This document shows positions 32,046-40,658 of a DNA stretch of 64,000 bases, in pieces. The notes below the pieces were generated by a model. That model did not search any database and was not told the DNA's origin. It was given only the letters and a program-made list of their open reading frames with translations. This stretch comes from CALLPQ01 sp964479275 (lineage in GTDB: Bacteria; Pseudomonadota; Alphaproteobacteria; Caulobacterales; Parvularculaceae): assembly GCA_964479275.1 (NCBI GenBank), contig CAYZLR010000002.1:62001-126000 (forward strand), in the 5' to 3' direction. The translations under genes and the position numbers were made by a program. Every line of letters starts with the position of its first letter. Position 1 is the first letter of the stretch.

Positions 32046-33758
32046 TTGTACATAAAATTTGAGAAGATATCATATAAGAATCTTTTATCAGTAGGCAACA
32101 ATCCAGTAGAATTAAATTTTTTAGAAGCTCCGACCACATTATTATTTGGCAAAAATGGTAATGGTAAATCTTCTATTATTGAGGCTATTCATTTTGCTCT
32201 TTATGGTAAAGCATTTCGGAAAATCGTTAAGAATCAATTAGTTAATAATGTTAATAAGAAAAACTTATTAGTTGAGTTGTGGTTTTCCATTGGCCAAAAA
32301 AGCTATAAAATAGAAAGAGGAATACGACCTAATATTTTTAATGTATATTGTAACGGTGAAAAATTAGATAACGACGCCTCCGCCGTCGATTTTCAAAAAG
32401 AATTAGAATTCACTATTCTTAAAATGACTCGCGAAACCTTTAGACAAATCGTCGTATTAGGTTCTACTTCTTATGTTCCATTTATGAGACTTAATAATCG
32501 CGATCGAAATTTAATTATCGAAGATCTTTTAGATATTCAAATATTTTCTAAAATGCTTATAGTTCTTAAACAGAAATTATCTCTGAATAAAAGAAGTTTA
32601 ATAGACATCAATCACTCCATTGAACTTACAACTAATAGTATAGTACATACGTCTGATCATATTGATAAAATTCAAGACAATAATGATAAATTAAAGAAAG
32701 ATAATCAAAAACAAATTGATAATATTAAATCTAAATTAAATAGATATACAAACGATAAAGAAAAGTTAAATCAGATGCTTATAGATAATGCACTTGATGA
32801 TAATATTTTAGAAGAAAAAAGACAAGTTAGACAAGAAATAGTAAATGCTAATATTTCTATAAAGAGTAACCTTAAAGAAGTTAATAAGCTTCTTGATTTC
32901 TTTGAGCACCAGGCTACATGTCCGACCTGTCAACAAGATATAACTGAAGAAACTAAAAAAGAAAAATTATTAGAGTTAGAATCTAAATCTTCAATGATGA
33001 AAGGCCGCTTGGACAAAAATAAAACCTTTGTATCTAAGGCTGATAAAAATATAGCAAAATATGAAGAACATACTAGAAAACTTGAAGAGCTTGCTAAATC
33101 TATAGAAGCCTTAACTATAAAAATTTCTCAAGAAAAAGCTCTTTTAAGAAGAGTTGATTCGGTAGTTGAGATAGATAATTCTGAATCTATTAAAAATTTA
33201 AAAGATTTGAATGTCGAGTTAAAGAAATTTATCAAGAAGCAACAAGAAATTAGTAAGTTTATAGAAGAATATCAATTTATTCAAGAGATTTTAAATGAAA
33301 ATGGTATTAAGTCTTCTATTATTAAGACATATTTACCAATTATAAATAAAATTATACAAAAGTATTTACAAATACTTGAATTTGATATAGAATTTGAATT
33401 CGATGAAACATTTGCTGAAAGAATTAAATTCGCAGGACGCGAAGATGTTCAGTATTTTGCATTATCTGAAGGTCAAAAACTAAGACTTGATTTATGTTTA
33501 TTATTTACTTTTCGTGATGTCAGTAATCTAAAAAATTCTACTTCTACAAATTTATTAATTTTTGATGAAATCGGCGGGAGTTCTCTGGATTCTGAAGGTA
33601 TGGATTCTTATCTGCGTATTGTTTTTGAAGACGCTAATAAAGGAAGTAATATTTTAATTATTAGTCATGATAATTATATGCAGACGAATGATGTTCTAGA
33701 TAGATCATTAGAATTTCGTAAAGATGGAACTTTCACCGAACTATTACAAGAAAAATAA
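32046..33758 (+). CDS. 46: gp46-like recombination ATPase subunit (Rad50/SbcC family), TTG start
   Basis: 570 aa (T4 gp46: 560). Walker A is FGKNGNGKSS near residues 34-43; a long coiled coil (about 160-420) is interrupted by the zinc hook CPTC (TCPTCQQDI) near 293; the signature LSEGQKLRLDLCLLF and Walker B LLIFDEIGGSSLD lie near the end. The start codon is TTG at 32046, as no ATG fits. It pairs with gp47 to process DNA ends. Confidence 0.95.
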   Translation: MYIKFEKISYKNLLSVGNNPVELNFLEAPTTLLFGKNGNGKSSIIEAIHFALYGKAFRKIVKNQLVNNVNKKNLLVELWFSIGQKSYKIERGIRPNIFNVYCNGEKLDNDASAVDFQKELEFTILKMTRETFRQIVVLGSTSYVPFMRLNNRDRNLIIEDLLDIQIFSKMLIVLKQKLSLNKRSLIDINHSIELTTNSIVHTSDHIDKIQDNNDKLKKDNQKQIDNIKSKLNRYTNDKEKLNQMLIDNALDDNILEEKRQVRQEIVNANISIKSNLKEVNKLLDFFEHQATCPTCQQDITEETKKEKLLELESKSSMMKGRLDKNKTFVSKADKNIAKYEEHTRKLEELAKSIEALTIKISQEKALLRRVDSVVEIDNSESIKNLKDLNVELKKFIKKQQEISKFIEEYQFIQEILNENGIKSSIIKTYLPIINKIIQKYLQILEFDIEFEFDETFAERIKFAGREDVQYFALSEGQKLRLDLCLLFTFRDVSNLKNSTSTNLLIFDEIGGSSLDSEGMDSYLRIVFEDANKGSNILIISHDNYMQTNDVLDRSLEFRKDGTFTELLQEK

Positions 33759-33895
33759 TGACTGAAGAGCCTAATTTTGTAGATTTAAAACTACATGATG
33801 CAGTAGAAAGATTTCTGGTAAATTCTATTGGAAAGAATAGAGAAAATTTAGAGAAAGCTAAAAAGCATTTGAATAATATAGAAAATACATTATGA
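33758..33895 (+). CDS. Small protein between gene 46 and the HAD gene, 45 aa
   Basis: Starts MTEEPNFVDLKLHDAVERF and ends LNNIENTL. The ATG overlaps the gp46 stop as TAATG and the TGA overlaps the next ATG as ATGA. Helical; function unknown. Confidence 0.6.
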   Translation: MTEEPNFVDLKLHDAVERFLVNSIGKNRENLEKAKKHLNNIENTL

Positions 33896-34347
33896 GAAAA
33901 ACAATTTATTTTGATATGGATGGAACTTTAGCTGCGTATCATCAACATATAGAATCTTTAGGAGTTGATTTAGAATCTATTACAACAGAAGAGGATTACG
34001 AAGAAAAAATCATTTTGCCTCATTTTGGTTCAGATATATTTTTAAATCTTAATCCTCTTCCATTACTTAGTTATTTAAAGGAATGGTATGAAGAAACAAC
34101 TTATTCTAAAACTAATATATTAAAGAAAAATATAGCATTTGTTAGTTTTGTTGGTCATCATAAGCATAATTTAAATTCTATTAAAATGAAAAGATTATGG
34201 TTGGAAAAAAATGGTCTAAACCGCATGGGTGAATTTATTCCACTGATTGGCCAATATGAAGATAGAGCATTATTAGCAGATAAAAACAGTTTACTTTTTG
34301 ATGACTGTGAGTATACAATAGAACTCTTTATAAAAAATGGTGGTTAA
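33892..34347 (+). CDS. HAD-family 5'-nucleotidase-like phosphatase, possibly shortened by a stop codon
   Basis: 151 aa. Motif I IYFDMDGTLAAYHQH at residues 5-19 is the deoxyribonucleotidase type (DMDGT), and LLFDDCEYTIELFIKNGG is motif IV. Immediately after GG comes TAA (34345-34347), then the same frame stays open for 30 codons (GVTVHPDVTEVTEEGYEKF...) to a second stop at 34435-34437. Related enzymes continue GGQ-hydrophobic here, so the TAA may have replaced a CAA. The short form may still be active. Possible role in dNMP turnover. Confidence 0.65.
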   Translation: MRKTIYFDMDGTLAAYHQHIESLGVDLESITTEEDYEEKIILPHFGSDIFLNLNPLPLLSYLKEWYEETTYSKTNILKKNIAFVSFVGHHKHNLNSIKMKRLWLEKNGLNRMGEFIPLIGQYEDRALLADKNSLLFDDCEYTIELFIKNGG

Positions 34348-34440
34348 GGAGTGACCGTACACCCAGATGTAACTGAAGTTACAGAAGAAGGATACGAAAA
34401 ATTTAAAACAATAATTAATAACTTTTTGGAAAATTAAAAT

Positions 34441-35139
34441 ATGAAATTAACAGCAGACTTATTGTCGAAGCTAACCAAATTATCTAGAATCAATAATAGC
34501 ATTGTATTAACTGAAGGTAATGTATTAGGTGTAAAACAAACTGATGCTCATGTAGCAGATGTGATTTTAGAAGAGGCTATCCCAGCAGAAGCAGCAATTT
34601 ATGATTTACCGCTCTTCATTAAGACTCTAGGATTATTCAATGTTGATAATACTAAGTTAGAATTTTCTGATTCTAGAATCATTATTAAGTCAAAATCACA
34701 GAAAGCGTCTTATCTATTAACTGAAAAGCGCTTAATAGACTCATGTGCGCCTTCTGCTTCAGTTCAGCAAGTAGCTTCTTCTGGTAAATTAGGTGAAGAA
34801 CTTTTATCTTTTGAACTATCAGGAGAATTACTGGCTCAAATTACTTCAAATGCTAAAACACTTGGTTTAGATCATATTTCTTTTGCTATGAAACAAGGTG
34901 TTCTTACAGTAACTATTTGTGATAAAAATAACCCAGGTGAAAATAGTATCGAAACTGTGGTAGCACAAGCTGATTCTCCAGAATTTGAATATGTGTTTTT
35001 AACTGAAGATTTCATGAAAATTCCAGCATCTATTTACAATATGACATTCTATAAAGATGTAGCTTCGTTTACTCTTATATCAGATAATTTCAATATGTTC
35101 TTATGTGCAGACGCGGAATTCACAACTAAGGTTACTTAA
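34441..35139 (+). CDS. 45: gp45-like sliding clamp
   Basis: 232 aa (T4 gp45: 228). The start MKLTADLLSKLTKLSRIN and the pattern of two similar beta-rich halves match T4 gp45. It forms a trimeric ring that tethers gp43 and, in T4, activates late transcription through gp33 and gp55. The order 45 - 44 - 62 - regA is as in T4, except that an HNH gene interrupts 45 and 44. Confidence 0.9.
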   Translation: MKLTADLLSKLTKLSRINNSIVLTEGNVLGVKQTDAHVADVILEEAIPAEAAIYDLPLFIKTLGLFNVDNTKLEFSDSRIIIKSKSQKASYLLTEKRLIDSCAPSASVQQVASSGKLGEELLSFELSGELLAQITSNAKTLGLDHISFAMKQGVLTVTICDKNNPGENSIETVVAQADSPEFEYVFLTEDFMKIPASIYNMTFYKDVASFTLISDNFNMFLCADAEFTTKVT

Positions 35140-35719
35140 TACTCTTACAATTATCAAAATGATATCTTGTCATATTAGGCCCTGCTCCTTCTTTGTTACA
35201 ATTAGGACAGGTAATTTTTTTAAATGGTTTACTTCTAGCTTTTGAAATTTTATCTTTAGTTTCTTTAGAAAATACTCTGTTTTTCATTTTAAGAATGCTT
35301 TCTTTAGAGTGCTCGCGCCCATACATAGGATTATTTTTACCAGAATTATTATGGCTCATTTTACTCCTAGTTTCAATTGAAAGTATTTTTTCTGATAATA
35401 TCTTAGAATGTTGTATTTTTAAGAAAGCATATAATTCTTTATCTATGATTTTATTGCTTATTCTAGACATCAAATTCCAAGCATAGATCATCTTTATTTT
35501 ATCTTTTCCATCAGTAAAATAAGGAAGTAATTCGTGAACTCTATAATGTTCCTTAGCGGTAAGTAGAACTAAGTTATCAGGATCATTGGATCCGCCTAAT
35601 GATCTAGGAACTATATGGTGCTTTTCATAGTAAACTTCTTTAGATTTAATTCTTTCTTGTTTCTTAGCTTGGCTTATTATGTTATAATATTCATGATAAA
35701 ATTTATTTTCAATAAACAT
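35132..35719 (-). CDS. HNH homing endonuclease with NUMOD3 and a C-terminal zinc finger
   Basis: 195 aa. HNH core YYEKHHIVPRSLGGSNDPDNL...LLTAKEHYRVHELL; NUMOD3 units near 130-165 (HNNSGKNNPMYGREHS). The end, CPNCNKEGAGPNMTRYHFDNCK, is a CxxC...H...C zinc-binding module nearly identical in layout to the C-terminus of the GIY-YIG protein at 61978-62589. It is inserted in the opposite direction between 45 and 44 and overlaps the gp45 stop by 8 bases. Confidence 0.88.
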   Translation of the reverse strand: MFIENKFYHEYYNIISQAKKQERIKSKEVYYEKHHIVPRSLGGSNDPDNLVLLTAKEHYRVHELLPYFTDGKDKIKMIYAWNLMSRISNKIIDKELYAFLKIQHSKILSEKILSIETRSKMSHNNSGKNNPMYGREHSKESILKMKNRVFSKETKDKISKARSKPFKKITCPNCNKEGAGPNMTRYHFDNCKSIK

Positions 35720-35733
35720 ATTTAGTTACTCGT

Positions 35734-35741
35734 AATAAATA
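35734..35741 (+). promoter_or_regulatory. Late-promoter-like octamer (AATAAATA) before RNA copy B
   Basis: AATAAATA, 7 of 8 matches to the late octamer. The predicted first transcribed base is 35747, three bases before GAGGGACAG, equivalent to copy A at 26778-26791. Confidence 0.4.
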
Positions 35742-35746
35742 AAAAT

Positions 35747-35807
35747 TATGAGGGACAGCAATGTGTTACTCCGTTGTTGGATAATACTTCCAATATTAAC
35801 CTAACCT
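35747..35807 (+). ncRNA. Candidate small three-way-junction RNA, copy B
   Basis: Same plan as copy A (26791-26850): outer GAGG/CCTC (35750-35753 with 35804-35807), arm 1 CAGCAA/TTGTTG (35757-35762 with 35774-35779) and arm 2 TAATA/TATTA (35782-35786 with 35794-35798). Loops differ in length. The gene 44 ATG I prefer (35825) lies 18 bases downstream, so the RNA could also act as a leader of gene 44. Confidence 0.5.
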
Positions 35808-35824
35808 CTAATAATTATTTATTA

Positions 35825-36772
35825 ATGCTTAAACAAACAAAAGACCCACTTATGGATATGGTCTGGTCGCAAAAACATAGACCAGAAAAATTAAAAGATA
35901 TAGTTCTTCCAGATTCTTTACGAACAGTTTTAGATAAAACCGTGGAAGACGGTGAAATACCAAATTTTTTATTTTATAGTAATTCGGCAGGAGTAGGAAA
36001 AACTACTGTAGCGCAAGCTTTAGCAAGTGAATTAGATGCTTCTGTTTTAACTATCAACGGTTCTTTAGATAAAAATATTGATACGCTTAGAGGAGAAATA
36101 TCCAAATTCTGCTCTGCATTTGATCCAGATGGTAGGCGTAAGTTGGTACTAATTGATGAGTCTGATTATTTAAATCCGAACTCGACCCAGCCAGCACTTA
36201 GGCATTTTATAGAAAAATTTTCAACAATGGCTTCATTTATATTTACTTGTAATTATGCAAATAAATTAATACCCGCTCTTAGAAGTAGATTTGTTCAACG
36301 ATCTTTCGATTTTGAAAATAAAGATAAAAATTCATTAATGATGCAAATGCTTGATAGAGCTTGTTATATATTAGATGAAGAAGAAGTAAAATATGATAAG
36401 AAAATTGTTGCTCATTATGTAAAGAGTAATTATCCTGATTTTAGAAGTTGTATTAATGCTTTACAAATAGCAGCTAAATCTGGACCCATCGTTAAGGTTA
36501 TTGAGACTCAAAAAACTGAAATTGATAAATTATTAACAATAATTAAAAATAAAAAGTTTAAAGAGATGAGATCTTGGTGTGCGGAAAACCATACTCTTGG
36601 TATGCCATGGTTAGCTGATAAAATCTATAAAAATCTAGATAATTTGTTTGAACCGAGCGCACAACCATTGGCTATTGCATTTCTGGCTGATTATAGTTAT
36701 AAATCAGGATTTGCTGTAAGTATGGAAATTAATATGGCTGCATGTTTAAGCGAAATATTTATGGAATGTTAA
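35825..36772 (+). CDS. 44: gp44-like clamp loader ATPase subunit
   Basis: 315 aa from ATG 35825 (T4 gp44: 319). The frame is open to 35774 but that part lies in the structured RNA. Motifs: SQKHRPEKLKDIVLP at the N-terminus, Walker A SNSAGVGKTTVAQ, Walker B KLVLIDESDYL, and the SRF-type sensor (LRSRFVQRSFDF). With gp62 it loads the gp45 clamp. Confidence 0.93.
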   Translation: MLKQTKDPLMDMVWSQKHRPEKLKDIVLPDSLRTVLDKTVEDGEIPNFLFYSNSAGVGKTTVAQALASELDASVLTINGSLDKNIDTLRGEISKFCSAFDPDGRRKLVLIDESDYLNPNSTQPALRHFIEKFSTMASFIFTCNYANKLIPALRSRFVQRSFDFENKDKNSLMMQMLDRACYILDEEEVKYDKKIVAHYVKSNYPDFRSCINALQIAAKSGPIVKVIETQKTEIDKLLTIIKNKKFKEMRSWCAENHTLGMPWLADKIYKNLDNLFEPSAQPLAIAFLADYSYKSGFAVSMEINMAACLSEIFMEC

Positions 36773-36773
36773 A

Positions 36774-36842
36774 ATGAAAGTAGAATTAATTATAAATGAT
36801 AAAAATTATACAGGAATATCTTTTGCACATGAATTTTACTGA
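36774..36842 (+). CDS. 22-codon ORF, probably the broken start of the following gene
   Basis: MKVELIINDKNYTGISFAHEFY. If one T is removed from the TTTT at 36834-36837, it continues in frame into the next ORF as ...AHEFTEFNVDDLYDRSRAG, giving one protein of about 82 aa. It may be a frameshift in a single gene, a sequencing error, or a genuine short overlapping ORF. Confidence 0.35.
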   Translation: MKVELIINDKNYTGISFAHEFY

Positions 36843-37023
36843 GTTTAATGTAGATGATTTATATGATAGATCAAGAGCCGGTAAAGAATTTGAGAAAATG
36901 ATAACCACTGAAGTTGTAATGAAATATAAATATAGTGATTTAGATCGTAGGGTTTTTACAATACTATTTGAAAAAGAATTAGATCAATTTTTAAGAAAAG
37001 AGGCTAAATATGGAAGTAAATAA
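36796..37023 (+). CDS. Small hypothetical protein, 75 aa
   Basis: Not recognised. Helical, charged (GKEFEKMITTEVVMKYKYSD). The first 11 codons overlap the 22-codon ORF above and have no ribosome site, so the true N-terminus may come from that frame. Lies between 44 and 62. Confidence 0.5.
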   Translation: MIKIIQEYLLHMNFTEFNVDDLYDRSRAGKEFEKMITTEVVMKYKYSDLDRRVFTILFEKELDQFLRKEAKYGSK

Positions 37024-37234
37024 AAAAGAAAAAAGAAAAGTATTGATAAAATACAAATTATTTGAATCTGAAGTAGTTCGAACTGCAACTTTTTTCGATA
37101 ATGATAGATTATATTTAGCAATATCTGAAGGTTTTTGGGTAACATCTTATCACAATAGAGCATTAGGTTTTAATGAAAGATCAGATTATGTTCTTCCAAA
37201 AAATATCTTGAGTGTTTATGTCCCAGATAGTTAA
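37010..37234 (+). CDS. Small hypothetical protein, 74 aa
   Basis: Not recognised. Basic N-terminus (EVNKKEKRKVLIKYKLF) followed by strands. Overlaps the upstream gene by 14 bases and the gp62 start by 17 bases. Confidence 0.5.
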   Translation: MEVNKKEKRKVLIKYKLFESEVVRTATFFDNDRLYLAISEGFWVTSYHNRALGFNERSDYVLPKNILSVYVPDS

Positions 37235-37757
37235 AAATAAAGATGGAACTATTAACTGTATAAGAGATAAATCGTCAGGAACTGAAATTAAACCTGAAGA
37301 TTTAAATTTATCTAATAAGCATAATAAGATTAATGTACAATTACTTAAAGATGCTTTAGAATATGAATTATTTCCTCCTGTAAAGCCAGGACTTTTTGAT
37401 TTATTAAACGATATAAGTTCTGGTTCAGGCGATCTAATTAATGGTAATGAAAAAACATATTCGCCATTTGTTATCAATAATTTATTATCTTATTCTAATG
37501 ATTGTATATTTCACGTTAATGAAATGAATCTACGTGGCTCGATCGATGGAAAATATCAGTATAAATATTTAAGTGGATCTGTTAGAAAAAAGAAAAGATT
37601 TAATAGAACCCATAAAGTTACTAAAGAAGAAGATGTAGAAATTATTTCTAAAATATATCATCTTAGTTACAGAAAAGCGGCCCAAATTTTAGATATTGTT
37701 TATCAAGAACTTGGAGAATTACCAAAATATTACAAAGACTTATATAAAAAATTATGA
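37218..37757 (+). CDS. 62: gp62-like clamp loader small subunit
   Basis: 179 aa from ATG 37218 (a GTG lies two codons upstream); T4 gp62 is 187. The family pattern SPFVINNLLSYSNDCIFHVNEMN followed by YKYLSGSVRKKKRF and the helical C-terminus matches gp62 of T4-like phages. The gene ends as ATGA with regA, the T4 order 44 - 62 - regA. Confidence 0.82.
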   Translation: MSQIVKNKDGTINCIRDKSSGTEIKPEDLNLSNKHNKINVQLLKDALEYELFPPVKPGLFDLLNDISSGSGDLINGNEKTYSPFVINNLLSYSNDCIFHVNEMNLRGSIDGKYQYKYLSGSVRKKKRFNRTHKVTKEEDVEIISKIYHLSYRKAAQILDIVYQELGELPKYYKDLYKKL

Positions 37758-38155
37758 TAGAAGCCCCAAGATGGTCTCTAGAAGACGCCATCGAAATTAA
37801 ATTTAATGATGAAGAAAACTTCTTAAAAATTGCCGAAACTTTAACAAGGATAGGAAATCCTAATAAAAATAAAGAATTATCTCAATTATCGCACCTATTA
37901 CATAAAAAAGGAAAGTATTATATAATCCACTATAAAGGTATGTATGCTTTAGATGGTAATTATTCTTTTGATTATGATATGGAAGATGTTGAAGCTCAAA
38001 ACAAGATTGCGAAATTAATCGAATCTTGGGGCTTAGCAGAAATCATCGATAAACATAAAGTAAATCAAACCGACGATGTATTCGTTAAAGTTGTACCTTG
38101 GAAAGATAAAAATAATTGGACACTGATACCACAATACAAATTTGGCGCCAAATAA
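37754..38155 (+). CDS. regA: RegA translational repressor
   Basis: 133 aa (T4: 122). The match to T4 RegA is clear: FLKIAETLTRIGNPNKNKEL, LSHLLHKKGKYYIIHYKGMYALDG, LIESWGLAEII and the end WTLIPQYKFG (T4 WKLVPKYTIG). It binds ribosome sites of early mRNAs, including 44, 45 and its own. A hairpin with a T-run follows. Confidence 0.92.
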   Translation: MIEAPRWSLEDAIEIKFNDEENFLKIAETLTRIGNPNKNKELSQLSHLLHKKGKYYIIHYKGMYALDGNYSFDYDMEDVEAQNKIAKLIESWGLAEIIDKHKVNQTDDVFVKVVPWKDKNNWTLIPQYKFGAK

Positions 38156-38163
38156 ATAGAAAG

Positions 38164-38210
38164 CGACAAGGAGAACTGATTGTTTTAGTCTTTCTCTTCT
38201 AGTCGTTTTT
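38164..38210 (+). terminator. Terminator after regA
   Basis: A stem of CGAC/GTCG extended by GAGAA/TTCTC-type pairs and CTGA/TTAG (with a G-T pair) around TTGTT, followed by TTTTT. It closes the 45-44-62-regA block. Confidence 0.55.
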
Positions 38211-38230
38211 ACATAAAATAAGGTTATATA

Positions 38231-39145
38231 ATGAAACATTTACATGAAGTACAGAACTCAAATATATTAGATAGAGATTTTTTCGTTAATATCAAATTAG
38301 ATTATTCAGCATTTATAGTTAAATATGAAAATGGTGTTTCTACTTATCATGGTAGAAACTTAAAAGAAATTACTCATTTCGGATTTGAGAATAGATTTGC
38401 TATTTTATCGCCAGCTCGCTCTATATTTTTAGCTAATTCTGAAGACATATTGGATAAAGATGGATATTATCATTTTGAATATAAAAATCCTGATATGGAA
38501 TATACTATCGACGATGGCCGAGATCCTGGTCTATATTTTTCATATTTTACAGATTTAGATCATAATGTTCAAAATACTGATATAGTTAGAGAAACATCAA
38601 TAGAAATTTCTCGTGATGATTTAAAAAATCTATCTTCTAGTGATCTTTTAGTAAAATACAATCTAGGTCAAGAAGAAGGTATAGTTGTACATTTTCCTAT
38701 GTATAATGATTCAGTAAAAGTAGTAAATCCATATTTTACAAGTTATGCTAAATTAAAGCGCTCAGTAAATAGTAATAGTAAAGAAGTAAGAGCCTTTGTT
38801 AAGGCTTTCTTTGAACAAGGTAAACAGGGTTTAGTTTCAGGAGTAAGCAAGAATATAGAAGACACTCAAGCTTATAAAAATTTCATATTTAATAATGCTG
38901 TTATCGTTTATGCTGATCTTATGACAGATTTAGATATAGATTTTTTTAAAACTAATCCTGCTCTATTATCTTATAATAAATTATTTAAATTTTATTCATA
39001 TGAATTATGGGAAATAGTAGAAAATCAAACTGCCATGGAACAGTTTGATAGATATATTGGAAGAGGCAATTATGAACTTATCTCCTTTATATACATAGTG
39101 TTAATGAATTTAGTTGAAAAAGAATTAGAAAATGAAATTAAATAA
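38231..39145 (+). CDS. RNA-ligase-like nucleotidyltransferase
   Basis: 304 aa. Motif I candidate NIKLDYSAFIVKYENG (K-x-D-x-S, residues about 21-36), FAILSPARSIFLAN near 63 (motif III area), EEGIVVHFP near 160 (motif IV, EGxVV) and VKVVNPYFTSYAKLKRS near 172 (motif V, KxxxP). This order and spacing fit ATP-dependent RNA ligases of the T4 Rnl type. It could repair tRNA cut by host anticodon nucleases. A polynucleotide kinase was not seen in the window. Motif I lacks the usual Gly, so the call is moderate. Confidence 0.55.
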   Translation: MKHLHEVQNSNILDRDFFVNIKLDYSAFIVKYENGVSTYHGRNLKEITHFGFENRFAILSPARSIFLANSEDILDKDGYYHFEYKNPDMEYTIDDGRDPGLYFSYFTDLDHNVQNTDIVRETSIEISRDDLKNLSSSDLLVKYNLGQEEGIVVHFPMYNDSVKVVNPYFTSYAKLKRSVNSNSKEVRAFVKAFFEQGKQGLVSGVSKNIEDTQAYKNFIFNNAVIVYADLMTDLDIDFFKTNPALLSYNKLFKFYSYELWEIVENQTAMEQFDRYIGRGNYELISFIYIVLMNLVEKELENEIK

Positions 39146-39368
39146 AATAGACGTTGAAATTTCTGATATGGAAGGAAGACTTTTAATAAATTCTTTATCT
39201 TTATATTTAAAATGTGATGGCTGTTTAGCATATTATTCCAATGGCGCTCAACTTCTTGATAATGAAAGACATTATTTAGAATTGTTATATCATTTTTGTA
39301 CTTTATTTGATAAAATAGAAGTCTATACTAAAACTTTAGAAACGATAACAAAACATTATGCTGACTGA
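39132..39368 (+). CDS. Small hypothetical protein, 78 aa
   Basis: Not recognised. Contains LYLKCDGCLAYYSNG. Overlaps both neighbours by 11-14 bases. Confidence 0.5.
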   Translation: MKLNKIDVEISDMEGRLLINSLSLYLKCDGCLAYYSNGAQLLDNERHYLELLYHFCTLFDKIEVYTKTLETITKHYAD

Positions 39369-39660
39369 TGAAATATTAAATAAAATAGATTATGTTGCTG
39401 CTAGGGTAGTTCCTAGATTTCTTAATGAAAACTGTGTTAATGGATTTTCTATAAAAGAAAATGATGAAGAATTAGAGCTAATAGGTTTTCATGGAAAACT
39501 TCTTTATCTTCATAAAAATAAATTTCAATCAGACTTATATAGAATGTTTATTTTTCAAGCTATTTGTGAATATAAATGCATAGAATTAAATGAAAACGAA
39601 CTTGATATAATTTTAGAATTTCAAGAAGCAATACCAAAATATAACCGGAGAACCCATTAA
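39358..39660 (+). CDS. Hypothetical protein, 100 aa
   Basis: Not recognised. Acidic alpha/beta protein; ends IPKYNRRTH and overlaps the thymidylate synthase start by one base (TAATG). Confidence 0.5.
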   Translation: MLTDEILNKIDYVAARVVPRFLNENCVNGFSIKENDEELELIGFHGKLLYLHKNKFQSDLYRMFIFQAICEYKCIELNENELDIILEFQEAIPKYNRRTH

Positions 39661-40658
39661 TGTACACCGATATAGAAGAACAATATTCTCAATTATTAAA
39701 TCATGTAAAATTATATGGTCATCAAGTAGATAATGATCGAACAGGAGTCGGCACTAAAAAAGATTTTGGTCATTTAATTAAATTAGATGTAGAAGAAGTA
39801 GGGTTCCCAATTCTTACAAGTAAATTTGTACATTTTAAATCTATTGTAGTTGAACTATTATGGATGTTAAATGGCGATGATAATACCGATTATCTTAAAG
39901 AGCACGGTGTTACTATCTGGGATGAGTGGGCAGATGATAATGGAGATCTAAATGGCGTATATGGAAAACAGTGGCGACATTGGCATAGAAATGTTTACAA
40001 GCGAGAAGTAAAATCTTTGGAGGATCTATGTGATATGTTCGGTCGCCCTGAAGAATTTACTGGCCACACTGCTATTTTTAAAAATGGTCAAACTTGGAAC
40101 TATTTTAATAAAGAAAATTTCTTTAGATGGGATCAATCTATAGATCAAGTAGAACAGCTGATTAATACAATTAAAACCAATCCAAATGATAGGCGACAAA
40201 TAGTTACAGCTTGGAATGTAGATGCATTAGACAGTATGAATTTACCACCTTGTCATCATACCTGGCAAACATTTGTTAGAGGTGACACTTTAGATTTAAT
40301 GATGCATCAGAGAAGCTGTGATATGTTTCTAGGTGTACCTTTTAATCTAACAGCATATTCTCTTTTATTGTGCATTTTGGCTAAAATAACTGGATTAAAA
40401 CCTGGAAAATTTACATGGACGGGTGGCGACTGTCATGTATACTCTAACCATGTTAATCAAGTTGATAAGTATTTAGATAATTATTATACCAATGCTTCAT
40501 CAAATGGCGGTATTCAATATCCAACTCTTTGCTTTAATGATGATATTGATTTTTCAAGCTTACAATCATTTTTAGATACAACATTGGATAATCCTGAAAG
40601 AATATTTTTAATGGATTATAAACATATGGGTTCTATTAAAGCGGATGTGGCAGTGTGA
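39660..40658 (+). CDS. td: Thymidylate synthase
   Basis: 332 aa (T4 Td: 286). Conserved blocks: DRTGVGTKKDFGH, VYGKQWRHW, NPNDRRQIVTAWN, LPPCHHTWQTF (catalytic Cys), QRSCDMFLGVPFNLTAYSLL (Asn in PFN, so dUMP-specific) and DCHVYSNHVNQV. An insertion of about 45 residues follows WRHWHR, as in some bacterial ThyA. No intron is present, unlike T4 td. It takes dUMP from dCMP deaminase to dTMP. Confidence 0.95.
   Translation: MYTDIEEQYSQLLNHVKLYGHQVDNDRTGVGTKKDFGHLIKLDVEEVGFPILTSKFVHFKSIVVELLWMLNGDDNTDYLKEHGVTIWDEWADDNGDLNGVYGKQWRHWHRNVYKREVKSLEDLCDMFGRPEEFTGHTAIFKNGQTWNYFNKENFFRWDQSIDQVEQLINTIKTNPNDRRQIVTAWNVDALDSMNLPPCHHTWQTFVRGDTLDLMMHQRSCDMFLGVPFNLTAYSLLLCILAKITGLKPGKFTWTGGDCHVYSNHVNQVDKYLDNYYTNASSNGGIQYPTLCFNDDIDFSSLQSFLDTTLDNPERIFLMDYKHMGSIKADVAV

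Noticed and set aside
26791..35807. Three-way-junction RNAs as hammerhead ribozymes
   Set aside because: The conserved CUGANGA and GAAA core bases of hammerheads are absent from both copies.
39660..40658. A group I intron in thymidylate synthase, as in T4 td
   Set aside because: The coding sequence is continuous; the extra 45 residues are an in-frame insertion with no intron core signals.
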